Of a stretch of 37,351 nucleotides of DNA, positions 9,357 to 16,920 are shown in pieces. The translations under genes and the position numbers were made by a program. The notes below the pieces were generated by a model. That model had not been told where the DNA came from. It made no database searches and saw only the letters and a list, made by a program, of their open reading frames with translations. The stretch comes from CAYFLR01 sp964343805 (GTDB lineage: Bacteria > Bdellovibrionota_B > Oligoflexia > CAYFLR01), in assembly GCA_964343805.1 (NCBI GenBank), contig CAYFLR010000059.1, positions 1 through 37,351 of the forward strand, written 5' to 3'. The stretch's first letter is position 1. Each line of letters starts with the position of its first letter.

Positions 9357-11119
9357 AAGCGACTCCGCAATTCCTCTAAAGCTTGCTGATACTCTTGCAT
9401 ATTAGGTGATTTAAAATGCCAGGCCGGGTTGTTTTCCATAAAGGAGACTCCATAGCCTTTGACTGTTTTAGCAATAAGAGCCCTCGGTGCCTCAGCCGGC
9501 ACTTCCATGACTTCATGAATCTCAGTGAAGGAGTGACCTGAAAAAGTGGAGGTTTGGAAGCCAAAAGAACGGAACTTCTCTTCAAGGTTTTCCAGAGAAG
9601 CAATTTTCTCAGTAGTGTCCATACTATAAAGCCCATTGCGATCCACAATCACGGTTAGATTCCGAAGGCTATGCTGCTTTATAAATAGTAGAGATTCCCA
9701 GCTACTGCCCTCTCCTAAATCTCCTTCACCTAATAATATATAGACATGGTTATTTTTTTTATCATCTTGTAAAGCTTTTGCTACCCCGGCAGCATAGGGT
9801 AAACCATGCCCTAAAGATCCTGAGGTCATTTCGATTCCTAAATCAAGATTTCGATTCGGATGAGCTCCCAAGATGGACCCATCAGACATATAACTATCTA
9901 ATGCGTCTTTTGAAATAAAACCCTTTAGGTTTAAAACAGTATAGAGAGCCATGGCAGCATGCCCCTTACTTAAGAAAAAGTAATCTCTTTGAGGATCCTT
10001 AGGAGCCACCTGCTTCATTTTATAAAAGTAGAGATAGATAAGGAGATCTATACATGAGAAGCAACTTCCAATATGTGAACTCCCCTTCTCTTGGGCCATC
10101 AACAATACCATTTCTCGCACTTCACGGGCTTTTTGCCGGAGTTTTTTAGTAGCGAGATAGAGTGAGGTATTTTGGAAAAACCACTCATAAGTAACCTGTA
10201 ATCCTTGATACAAAGAGAGCTTAGGAGTAAAATCTAACAATTCTTGAATCTTACTAATATCAGCTTGCCATTTGACGGGTTCTTTATAATGGCGTACACC
10301 GGGTGAATGATACTGAAAATCAATAGGTTTATCAGGGTTAAACCCCGCAACTATTTGACTAACATCCTTTATACTACTTTCAACTCCAGTTGCCACATTA
10401 AATATCTGACCTTTCGCTGAATCTGGTTTAAGGCACATCTTTAATAGCGCTTCACACACATCGTCCACATGAATAAAGTCTCTTTTTGCGTCGGGATTAT
10501 GGAGGTGAGCCTTTTGACCATGAATCGCACAATTCATTAAAGTGGAGATCAAGCGAGTGGCTGCCTCAAAAGGACCATAAACAGAAAAAATCCGGGCATC
10601 AGCAAAGGGAAAGCCTTCTTCCTTAGCTAAATGAAGCCCAAGCAATGAAAGGTAAGATTTGCTCCAGGCGTAATAATTCGCAGGGTGAGGGAGTGTACTC
10701 TCATTTATCACTTTCGCTTGCTCACCATATTCGGAAGAACTCCCCAAGTTAATAAAAAGCTTCAGTGATGAGAGCGAATGAGCCGCCTTTAAGAGTTGGG
10801 CCGCCCATTTCGCATTGGTGGCAAAGATCGCTTTACTATCAGTTTGATGAAAATAAGCTCCGGTAGCCGCACCATGGATGATAAAATCAGGCTTAAGCTC
10901 CTGTAGCCAATCCAATAACTCTGCCTCACCCTCTATAAGCTCAATGTACTGGAGCTTAAATCGAGAAGTATCAAGTAGCTCATTGATTCGCCATAAGGAG
11001 GTACTTTTTTTCACTAATCCAAAGACACTGGCCCCTTGCCCCAGCAGGAAACGACTCAGATTAGCCCCGATAAAACCAGCGGCACCGGTCAATATCACTT
11101 TCTTCTCTTTTAAAAGCAG
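9353..11119 (-). CDS. fusion: NAD-dependent sugar epimerase/dehydratase plus transketolase N-terminal subunit
   Basis: Counting from GTG 11098, residues 1-300 form an extended SDR nucleotide-sugar epimerase/dehydratase: TGAAGFIG for NAD, SSEYG and YAWSK (YxxxK catalytic pair, Tyr143/Lys147), then RDFIHVDDV. After a short linker, residues 315-581 form the ThDP-binding half of transketolase: SSHIGSCFS, SKGHAA, GSLGHGLPYAAG and VDRNGL. The metal-binding GDG of the family reads GEGD here. The start is uncertain. GTG 11098 leaves almost no first strand and has no ribosome site, whereas GGGAGG at 11125-11130 is well placed for an in-frame CTG at 11119 (or ATT at 11122), giving LLKEKKVILTGAAG; I use 11119. 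The next gene supplies the missing transketolase half. The pair probably makes or modifies an activated sugar for surface polysaccharide. Confidence 0.88.
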   Translation of the reverse strand: MLLKEKKVILTGAAGFIGANLSRFLLGQGASVFGLVKKSTSLWRINELLDTSRFKLQYIELIEGEAELLDWLQELKPDFIIHGAATGAYFHQTDSKAIFATNAKWAAQLLKAAHSLSSLKLFINLGSSSEYGEQAKVINESTLPHPANYYAWSKSYLSLLGLHLAKEEGFPFADARIFSVYGPFEAATRLISTLMNCAIHGQKAHLHNPDAKRDFIHVDDVCEALLKMCLKPDSAKGQIFNVATGVESSIKDVSQIVAGFNPDKPIDFQYHSPGVRHYKEPVKWQADISKIQELLDFTPKLSLYQGLQVTYEWFFQNTSLYLATKKLRQKAREVREMVLLMAQEKGSSHIGSCFSCIDLLIYLYFYKMKQVAPKDPQRDYFFLSKGHAAMALYTVLNLKGFISKDALDSYMSDGSILGAHPNRNLDLGIEMTSGSLGHGLPYAAGVAKALQDDKKNNHVYILLGEGDLGEGSSWESLLFIKQHSLRNLTVIVDRNGLYSMDTTEKIASLENLEEKFRSFGFQTSTFSGHSFTEIHEVMEVPAEAPRALIAKTVKGYGVSFMENNPAWHFKSPNMQEYQQALEELRSRF

Positions 11120-11274
11120 AATGACCTCCCTATAAATCTCTTTATAACTGCAAATTATAATGAAGGATTTTGTCCACTTTTTCCAGAAAATAAAATTAAA
11201 TCAGCTAATTACTAAGATTACTCAAGGTATTTAATAACTTTTCCGAATACTCAATTATAGGATTAATTTTACCA

Positions 11275-11964
11275 ATGGATCAACATATTATGTATTTATA
11301 TTTAATTGTTAGCTTAAACCTCCTTCTCTCTTTCACCCTCTATGCTCAAGCTCCTGCGGTGAAAGTCTTTGAAAAGACTCATTTTGATATGGGTCAAGTG
11401 GAAGAGGGAAAAAAGATCAGCCTTGATATTCCGCTTAAAAACCTCCTTCCAGCCACCATTCAAATCTTAAGTTCTGATACCTCCTGCGGATGCACTCAGG
11501 TAGAGGTCATTGATGAGATCATAGAACCGGGGCAAGAAGGATTTATTGTAATGACAACTGATACTTCCGCCAAATTAGGACAATTTAAAAAGAGCATTAC
11601 CCTCATAACCAATCTATTTAAATTTCCAATAGAGATCACAGTCGATGGGTTTGTAGTTCACCAGAAAGGGAAAATGGTGGATAAAACTGTTTTATTTAAA
11701 GGAGAGTGTAAAACCTGTCATGTAGGTGAAAACATTGGAGAGAAGACTGGCGCTCTCCTATTCAATTCTATCTGCTATATGTGCCATAAAGAGGGATTTG
11801 ATAAGAAAAAACTGACCCTCGAAGAGATCAAAAAAAGCATCACCATCGGAGTTGATGGCACCTCTATGCCCGGATATAGTAAAGAAAAGAAAGGCCCCCT
11901 CACAAAAGAGCAAATTCAAACTTTAGTGGACTTTATCTCTAAAAAGGAAAAGAAATCGCCTTGA
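11275..11964 (+). CDS. exported DUF1573 protein fused to a c-type cytochrome domain
   Basis: An N-terminal hydrophobic signal (about residues 5-25, ending near YAQA) targets it to the periplasm. Residues 28-130 match DUF1573, an immunoglobulin-like domain with the hallmark DTSCGCT (Cys71, Cys73). Residues 138-222 resemble a small cytochrome c: GALLFNSICYMCH provides a CxxCH heme site (167-171), MPGY offers a possible Met198 axial ligand, and LTKEQIQTLVDFI is the usual last helix. A second CxxCH, CKTCH (145-149), precedes it, so two hemes or one heme plus another metal are possible. The ATG at 11275 lacks a strong ribosome site; a second ATG follows at 11290. The gene ends 33 bases before rlmN. 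Role unknown, probably periplasmic electron transfer. Confidence 0.8.
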   Translation: MDQHIMYLYLIVSLNLLLSFTLYAQAPAVKVFEKTHFDMGQVEEGKKISLDIPLKNLLPATIQILSSDTSCGCTQVEVIDEIIEPGQEGFIVMTTDTSAKLGQFKKSITLITNLFKFPIEITVDGFVVHQKGKMVDKTVLFKGECKTCHVGENIGEKTGALLFNSICYMCHKEGFDKKKLTLEEIKKSITIGVDGTSMPGYSKEKKGPLTKEQIQTLVDFISKKEKKSP

Positions 11965-11989
11965 CAATATGAAACAGGGGCTGTTACAA
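11961..11989 (+). promoter_or_regulatory. candidate sigma70 promoter of rlmN, possibly leaderless
   Basis: TTGACA (11961-11966), a 17-base spacer and TTACAA (11984-11989) lie directly before the rlmN ATG at 11998. A normal start point six or seven bases past the -10 box would fall at the ATG itself, and no Shine-Dalgarno sequence is visible in the pyrimidine-rich CCCCCTCC before it. The TTGACA overlaps the last codons of the upstream gene. Confidence 0.45.
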
Positions 11990-11997
11990 CCCCCTCC

Positions 11998-13062
11998 ATG
12001 CAAATTGTTAATATAAAAAACCAACCATCAACTGAAAAACAAGACCTGAAACAATATACCCTCCCCCAAATGCGAGAGTTAGTTTCCCAGTTTGGTCTGC
12101 GAGAATTCCATGCCCTCCAACTTTTTAGGTGGATCTATAGGCAGCTGGAATCAGACTTTGATAATATGACGAATCTTTCCAAAGATTTTCGTCAGTCTCT
12201 CCAGGAAAAATACCACGTCAACCCACTTCCCATTGAAACAGAGCAGCAATCCACCGATGGCACTCGGAAATTTCTATTTAAACTGAATGACCAGGAATCC
12301 ATAGAAGCAGTTCTGATACCTGAAGAAGACCGAGTCACTTTATGTATCTCCTGTCAGGTTGGCTGCAAAATGAAATGCGACTTTTGTGCCACTGGAACCA
12401 TGGGTTTTACCCGGAACCTCACCACTGCTGAAATTGTTTCCCAAGTTTGGACTCTACACAAACTAGCAACTGCGGCCGGTCAAAGCAAAATTTCTAACAT
12501 CGTATTTATGGGAATGGGAGAGCCGCTGGACAATTTTGAATCCGTGATCAATGCCGCCGAAATTTTGATGGATGATCAAGGATTAGGTTTATCTCAGCGT
12601 AAAGTGTGCATATCTACCTGCGGAATTGTTCCCAAAATTGAAGAACTAGCGGAGAGAAGTAAAGCCAGACTGGCTGTCTCCCTTCACTCCCCGGTGGATG
12701 AGATTCGAAGCCAACTGATGCCTATTAACCGTAAATATAACATTGAAAAACTTTTCAAAGCCTGCCGCTACTACTATAAAACTACCAAAAAACGAGTGAC
12801 CTTTGAATACACCTTAATTAAAGGAATGAACGACAGCCTACAAGATGCTAAAAAGCTGGTAAAACTACTCAACCCTCTTGGCTGCAAAGTGAATGTTATC
12901 CCCCTCAACCCTCATAAAGGATCCAAATATCAAGCCCCTGATATGCAGCAAGTGAAGAAATTCCAAAAATACCTGATTGATCATGGCGTGAGAGCCCTAC
13001 TCAGAATTACCCGTGGAGACGATATTAACGCCGCCTGCGGCCAACTCAAAATCGAACAATAA
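11998..13062 (+). CDS. rlmN: 23S rRNA (adenine2503-C2)/tRNA methyltransferase RlmN
   Basis: RlmN is a radical SAM enzyme that methylates C2 of A2503 in 23S rRNA and A37 in some tRNAs, supporting translational accuracy. The radical SAM cluster is CKMKCDFC (Cys123, Cys127, Cys130). The GGEP-equivalent motif is MGMGEPLDNF, and the methyl-carrying catalytic Cys347 is in NAACGQL near the C-terminus. At 354 residues it has normal length. The ATG at 11998 has no ribosome site, so initiation may be leaderless from the promoter just upstream. The stop codon touches the first copy of the 51-bp repeat, which separates this gene from the convergent tolB. Confidence 0.97.
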   Translation: MQIVNIKNQPSTEKQDLKQYTLPQMRELVSQFGLREFHALQLFRWIYRQLESDFDNMTNLSKDFRQSLQEKYHVNPLPIETEQQSTDGTRKFLFKLNDQESIEAVLIPEEDRVTLCISCQVGCKMKCDFCATGTMGFTRNLTTAEIVSQVWTLHKLATAAGQSKISNIVFMGMGEPLDNFESVINAAEILMDDQGLGLSQRKVCISTCGIVPKIEELAERSKARLAVSLHSPVDEIRSQLMPINRKYNIEKLFKACRYYYKTTKKRVTFEYTLIKGMNDSLQDAKKLVKLLNPLGCKVNVIPLNPHKGSKYQAPDMQQVKKFQKYLIDHGVRALLRITRGDDINAACGQLKIEQ

Positions 13063-13111
13063 GCAACTTTTTCTGGCAACATAGCAGATGTTTCTTTTAG
13101 GACGTCAACTA
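13061..13111 (+). repeat. 51-bp repeat element, copy 1
   Basis: This copy is identical base for base to 13246-13296, and the bases on either side differ. It begins inside the rlmN stop codon. It contains a small internal hairpin, AACAT-agcag-ATGTT, followed by TCTTTT. It can pair with the inverted copy at 13155-13199. Confidence 0.95.
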
Positions 13112-13154
13112 CCTAACTTAGCAAAGGAAAAACTCTAAGGATATAAAGGATAGG

Positions 13155-13199
13155 GTTGACTAACGAAAAGGAAGATCTGCAAGGCGACAGGAAAAGTTG
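13155..13199 (-). repeat. diverged inverted copy of the 51-bp repeat
   Basis: Read on the plus strand, these 45 bases align with the reverse complement of 13064-13109 at about 34 of 46 positions. There are exact blocks GTTGAC, AAAAG, ATCTGC and AAAAGTTG in the same order. The interval between it and copy 2 contains other pairing segments (CGGG at 13216-13219 with CCCG at 13242-13245). Confidence 0.8.
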
Positions 13200-13245
13200 G
13201 AGGGGGGCGCCTAGTCGGGACAGTACGTAAGCAAGTACGGGCCCG

Positions 13246-13296
13246 AAGCAACTTTTTCTGGCAACATAGCAGATGTTTCTTTTAGGACGTCAACTA
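13246..13296 (+). repeat. 51-bp repeat element, copy 2
   Basis: This is a perfect direct repeat of 13061-13111, 185 bases downstream. It ends exactly with the three bases that are the tolB stop codon on the minus strand, so the element supplies the tolB termination codon. Confidence 0.95.
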
Positions 13297-14625
13297 TTTT
13301 ATAAGTTTATTGCGAGACCATTGAGGAGCCGTAACCTCACCTAGGCCAAAAGTCAACCTTCTTTGATTACTTCCATCTGCGTTCATCAAGTACAGCTCAT
13401 ACTGACCATCTCGATTGGATTGAAAAATAATGTGACGACCATCTGGGGACCAGGATGGATGCTCATTGTCATTGGAGTTGATAGTGAGACGCTCAAATTG
13501 GGGATTTATGGGGTCAGGCTTCATAATAAAAATATCAAAATGCCCATTATCAAAACCTGCAAAAGCGATGCTTTTTCCATCAGGTGACCAGGATGGATCC
13601 GCATTATACCGTCCTTTCCGAGTTAACTTCTGCAGTTTATGAGTGAGCATGTTCATAATCCATATATGAGGACTTCCCGATCGACCGGACACAAAAATAA
13701 GGTTTTTGCTATCAGGTGACATGCGCGGGGTGATATCTAAACCATACCCTTTGATCATGGCTTTTAATCCAGTTCCATCTGGATTTATGGAATAAATATC
13801 TGAATCTCCCTTTCGTGACCTGGTAAAAAGAATCTTACGACCATCAGGAGTCCATGAGGCTCCTGTGTTTAAACCCTTTTTAGCTGAAATACGAATTTCC
13901 TTCTTGGTGAGCATGGAATAAATATAGAGATCTGGATTCCCTCTTTTGTAAGAAGTATAGGTAATTTTTTTACCATCAGGAGACCAGTTAGGAGAAAGAT
14001 GAATAGTCCTCTTATTTGTTATAGCCTGGATATTCTTGCCGTCAATATCCATTATATGAACATTCTTATACTTTCCAATTTTCCTAAGAAAAACAATTTT
14101 GGATTTAAAAATACCCTCTTCGCCGGTCAAAATATAGATAATTTCATTACAAAAACGTTTGGCTATTTCTCTGACATCCTTTAAGGAGCCTTTATAATAC
14201 TTTTTCCAAATGATAAGTTTGGAACGAAAAACATCAAAGAACTTAATCTCAGTAGTAATGCCGCCACTTCCCATCGAATAAGTTCCATAAACTAACCCGT
14301 CCACTTTCAATACTTGCCAGTCAGGAAGATTAACATCTCCAGATTTAGCATCTCCAACGTAATGTTTCTTTGAAAGACTTTCGAATAGCCCCGTGGTCTC
14401 TAAAAAATCACCAATGGTTTTAGCCATTCGTTCACTAAAAATCCGGTGATTCTTTTTAGCCTTGCCGCTTCCCTTATAGACAAAAGGTGGAATGGCAATC
14501 ACAAACTTCCTAAAGTTAGGATTGGTTATATCAATAATTAACTTTGTTTCTTTAGCTGCATAAAGCCAAGATAATGGCATCTGAAATATGAATAGAGTAA
14601 AAAAACAAATGATCAGCTTACGCAC
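13294..14625 (-). CDS. tolB: Tol-Pal system translocation protein TolB
   Basis: TolB is the periplasmic beta-propeller that links Pal, TolA and outer-membrane proteins during cell-envelope constriction. A GTG start with an AAAGGAGGG ribosome site begins a signal peptide (about residues 1-23, ending YAA). The N-terminal TolB domain covers about 28-175. A six-bladed propeller follows, made of repeats of the form SPDGKKITYTSYKRGNPDLY with their SPDG turns. The length of 443 residues is normal. It is the last gene of a tolQ-tolR-tolA-tolB run, starting 11 bases after tolA. No pal gene is in this window. Its stop codon lies within the second copy of the 51-bp repeat. Confidence 0.95.
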   Translation of the reverse strand: MRKLIICFFTLFIFQMPLSWLYAAKETKLIIDITNPNFRKFVIAIPPFVYKGSGKAKKNHRIFSERMAKTIGDFLETTGLFESLSKKHYVGDAKSGDVNLPDWQVLKVDGLVYGTYSMGSGGITTEIKFFDVFRSKLIIWKKYYKGSLKDVREIAKRFCNEIIYILTGEEGIFKSKIVFLRKIGKYKNVHIMDIDGKNIQAITNKRTIHLSPNWSPDGKKITYTSYKRGNPDLYIYSMLTKKEIRISAKKGLNTGASWTPDGRKILFTRSRKGDSDIYSINPDGTGLKAMIKGYGLDITPRMSPDSKNLIFVSGRSGSPHIWIMNMLTHKLQKLTRKGRYNADPSWSPDGKSIAFAGFDNGHFDIFIMKPDPINPQFERLTINSNDNEHPSWSPDGRHIIFQSNRDGQYELYLMNADGSNQRRLTFGLGEVTAPQWSRNKLIK

Positions 14626-14636
14626 TTTTCCCTCCT

Positions 14637-15571
14637 TTAACCTTTCATCTGGTTCGATGTGGGTTTAAAGTTTAATCGGATTCGTTTGGAAACAACCTCT
14701 TTCGGAGGCCTGGGTAATGGGTCACTTTTTCGGATCGCCGCCATAATAACTTTATCAAATACGTCATCGCCAGAACTTTTGATTAGTTCGACGAGCGCTA
14801 TATTTCCTTTCGAATTAATAGAGATGATAACAGACACAATGAGATCTTTCTGTAAGAATGAGAGCTCAGAAAACTNNNNNNNNNNCTGCCAATTGTTCTC
14901 AATTATTTTGGCTATTTTCTGCCGGTACACCTGTAACCGAAAACTATCTGCTAGAGAATCAGCCCCTTGAATTCCCCGACCTTTTCTTTTTCTTTTTTTT
15001 CTATTTTTTCTATTAGAGGACTCTAAAAGAGTTGGGAAATAAGACTGAGGAGAGTCTTTTAGCTTTTGCAAGGCCAACTCTTTCATTAACCTTTTAAGCG
15101 CATCGGCTTTCTTTAAACGATTGCTCTCTTTTTTTGAACTTTTTTTTTAAGTGCTTCTTCAGCTAAGGGGTCAGTTTTATTGGTCGGATGGTCCATCTCA
15201 CTTTTTGAGAGTTGAATTTTCTTTTTATCTTCGTCCTCAAGAGAGAAACGTTTGGGCAATTGAGGAAGAAGTTTAGGATTTACTTTACTTTTTTTACGAG
15301 CGACAGAGCCGGCTGTTAAGGTGGAAATATCTACTAAGTCAACCTCAATAGAGGGAGCCTCAGCCTTCTTAGGAGGTTCAATGCTGGAAATTAACCAAAT
15401 AGTCATTATAATAAAATGACAAACCGCACTGGCAGTCAAGAATTGGTAGTAGTTCCAAGGAGAGCGAAACAAGCGCTTTACTCTAACTCCTCTCACCTTT
15501 TGCCAAGAAGAACTCAAGAGACCACTGCCATTTATTTCAAGATGTTTTCTAATTTCTTGGATCTTTTTCAC
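14637..15571 (-). CDS. tolA: TolA/TonB-type energy-transducing protein, frame broken at an A9 run and containing a gap
   Basis: TolA connects the inner-membrane TolQR motor to the outer membrane. The N-terminal frame (15571 to 15113) has one membrane segment near residues 42-62 and then SIEVDLVDIS. The C-terminal frame (to 14637) has the TonB/TolA C-terminal fold: DLIVSVIISINSKGNI and a following SDPLPRPP. At nine A on the coding strand (15148-15140) the N-terminal frame runs on to a stop at 15113. Shifting by -1 there (equal to one extra A) gives a continuous Lys-rich helix leading into the C-terminal part. This is either a homopolymer sequencing error, slippage or a real mutation. Ten N (14876-14885) lie in the C-terminal domain. 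It overlaps tolR by four bases. Confidence 0.85.
14876..14885. other. assembly gap of 10 N in tolA
   Basis: This unknown stretch lies after the NNWQ segment of the TolA C-terminal domain. The same reading frame fits on both sides, so the true gap is probably ten bases modulo three. Confidence 0.95.
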
Positions 15572-16032
15572 TTCGACCTATTTTTTTTCCTTCTTCGTTT
15601 CTTAGATCTCTTTTTCTTCTTTTTAACTTGGTTTTGATCGGTGATCATTCCTATTTTAACCACTCCGGCTTGCTTTGCCAAGTCCATTACCTCAATCACC
15701 GACTTATATATTACCAGCTTATCTGCCCGAATATAAATGGATTTATCATTACGATCATTGTAAATGGCAGCTAACTTTTGGGAGAGTTGAGACTGGGTAT
15801 AGCCTACTTTATTTAAAAAGATACCATCCTTTTGGGTGATCGTCACAATGATTTTATCTTCATCCTTGGTCTTCTTAGCAGCATTGGATTTTGGTAGATT
15901 AACCATAATACCAGTCTGCACCAAAGGAGCTGTGGCCATAAACACTACCAGCAAAACGAGTAGCACATCCACAAAGGGAGTGACATTGATTTCAGATAGA
16001 GTCCTTGACTCCATATCTTGACTAGCCCACAT
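15568..16032 (-). CDS. tolR: TolR/ExbD-family proton channel subunit with a polybasic tail
   Basis: TolR is the peptidoglycan-binding partner of TolQ in the proton-driven motor. One membrane segment carries the conserved channel aspartate in INVTPFVDVLLVLLVVFM (Asp22), followed by a periplasmic domain with IYIRADKLVIYKSVIEVMD. The length is 154 residues. The last 20 or so residues are a run of Lys and Arg (KKKKKRSKKRRRKKNRSK) that typical TolR proteins lack. Its start has an AGGA ribosome site. It follows tolQ by eight bases and overlaps tolA by ATGA, so the three are translationally coupled. Confidence 0.93.
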   Translation of the reverse strand: MWASQDMESRTLSEINVTPFVDVLLVLLVVFMATAPLVQTGIMVNLPKSNAAKKTKDEDKIIVTITQKDGIFLNKVGYTQSQLSQKLAAIYNDRNDKSIYIRADKLVIYKSVIEVMDLAKQAGVVKIGMITDQNQVKKKKKRSKKRRRKKNRSK

Positions 16033-16040
16033 AAATAATC

Positions 16041-16811
16041 CTATTTCTCAAAAAAGAAGTGGCGCTCAATTATATTCAAAAAGTCAGAAGAAAAAGTCTC
16101 CATCTCAGAATAAATTGTCTTAATTTGATTCACAAAAAAGTTATAAGCTATCACTGCTGGAATAGCTGCAACCAAGCCTATGGCTGTGGCCACTAAGGCC
16201 TCTGCAATACCAGGTGCCACAGTGGCAAGACTTGCTGATCCTGTCACCCCTATCCTTTGAAAAGCATTAACAATTCCCCATACAGTACCAAAAAGACCTA
16301 TGAAAGGAGATGCCGTGCCAATTGTAGCCAAAATCGGAATTTCACTCTCCATGCTGGTTTTAGCATTGAGCTTAGCTTTGTTCATAGCTCTCTTAATATT
16401 AGACACCCCGGAAAACTCTTTACTAAACATATCAGTCTCTTGCTTTGACTGAAGTTGAGTAATTTTAATCAGCTCCATGTAGCCTAATTTGAAAATTTCA
16501 AGCAGAGGGCTTGAAGGCATCTTCTTGGTCCTTTGATTCAATTCATTTAAGCTGTGACTCTCCCAAAACTCCTTGGTGAATTCACGAGATCTGACCAAAT
16601 CATTTTTTAACTTAATGCCTTTATAAACAATGAGGCTCCAAGAGATGATGGAAAATGCCAGAAGAGGAACCTTAAGAATTTCACCANNNNNNNNNNCCTG
16701 CCAAACTAACTCCATCATACTTCCGGAAGTTAAAGACGCTGCTGAAGCCTCTTGTATAGAATTGGCATAAGCCACGTTAAAAAAAGCATACATTACCACG
16801 AGATATTTCAT
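16041..16811 (-). CDS. tolQ: TolQ/ExbB-family proton channel subunit
   Basis: TolQ forms the pentameric membrane channel that energises TolA. An N-terminal hydrophobic segment (residues 1-17) precedes the gap at 16687-16696. The first channel helix then appears as LLAFSIISWSLIVYKGIKL. The conserved cytoplasmic and membrane motifs LATIGTASPFIGLFGTVWGI and GIAEALVATAIGLVAAIPAVIAYN are intact. The length of about 256 residues is somewhat longer than E. coli TolQ because of the extra N-terminal segment. It is the first gene of the tol run and has its own candidate promoter upstream. Confidence 0.94.
   Translation of the reverse strand: MKYLVVMYAFFNVAYANSIQEASAASLTSGSMMELVWQXXXXGEILKVPLLAFSIISWSLIVYKGIKLKNDLVRSREFTKEFWESHSLNELNQRTKKMPSSPLLEIFKLGYMELIKITQLQSKQETDMFSKEFSGVSNIKRAMNKAKLNAKTSMESEIPILATIGTASPFIGLFGTVWGIVNAFQRIGVTGSASLATVAPGIAEALVATAIGLVAAIPAVIAYNFFVNQIKTIYSEMETFSSDFLNIIERHFFFEK
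16687..16696. other. assembly gap of 10 N in tolQ
   Basis: This gap lies between the ELVWQ and GEILKV segments near the TolQ N-terminus. The reading frame is maintained across it. Confidence 0.95.
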
Positions 16812-16855
16812 TATCTACCCCACCGGGTTTAAGTGTTGTTTAAATTGCTACCTGG

Positions 16856-16884
16856 ATTCTAACTTATTTTTTTTCATTCGCCAA
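16856..16884 (-). promoter_or_regulatory. candidate sigma70 promoter of the tol operon
   Basis: On the minus strand TTGGCG (16884-16879), a 17-base spacer containing an A8 run, and TAGAAT (16861-16856) lie about 45 bases upstream of the tolQ ATG. Position and spacing fit a promoter separating tolQRAB from the upstream tamA gene. Confidence 0.5.
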
Positions 16885-16920
16885 TAGTTTATGCCCAAGC
16901 TTCCTTATGAAACTTCTGGG

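Noticed and set aside
13061..13296. CRISPR array
   Set aside because: There are only two identical repeats plus one inverted diverged copy, the spacing is irregular and no cas genes are present.
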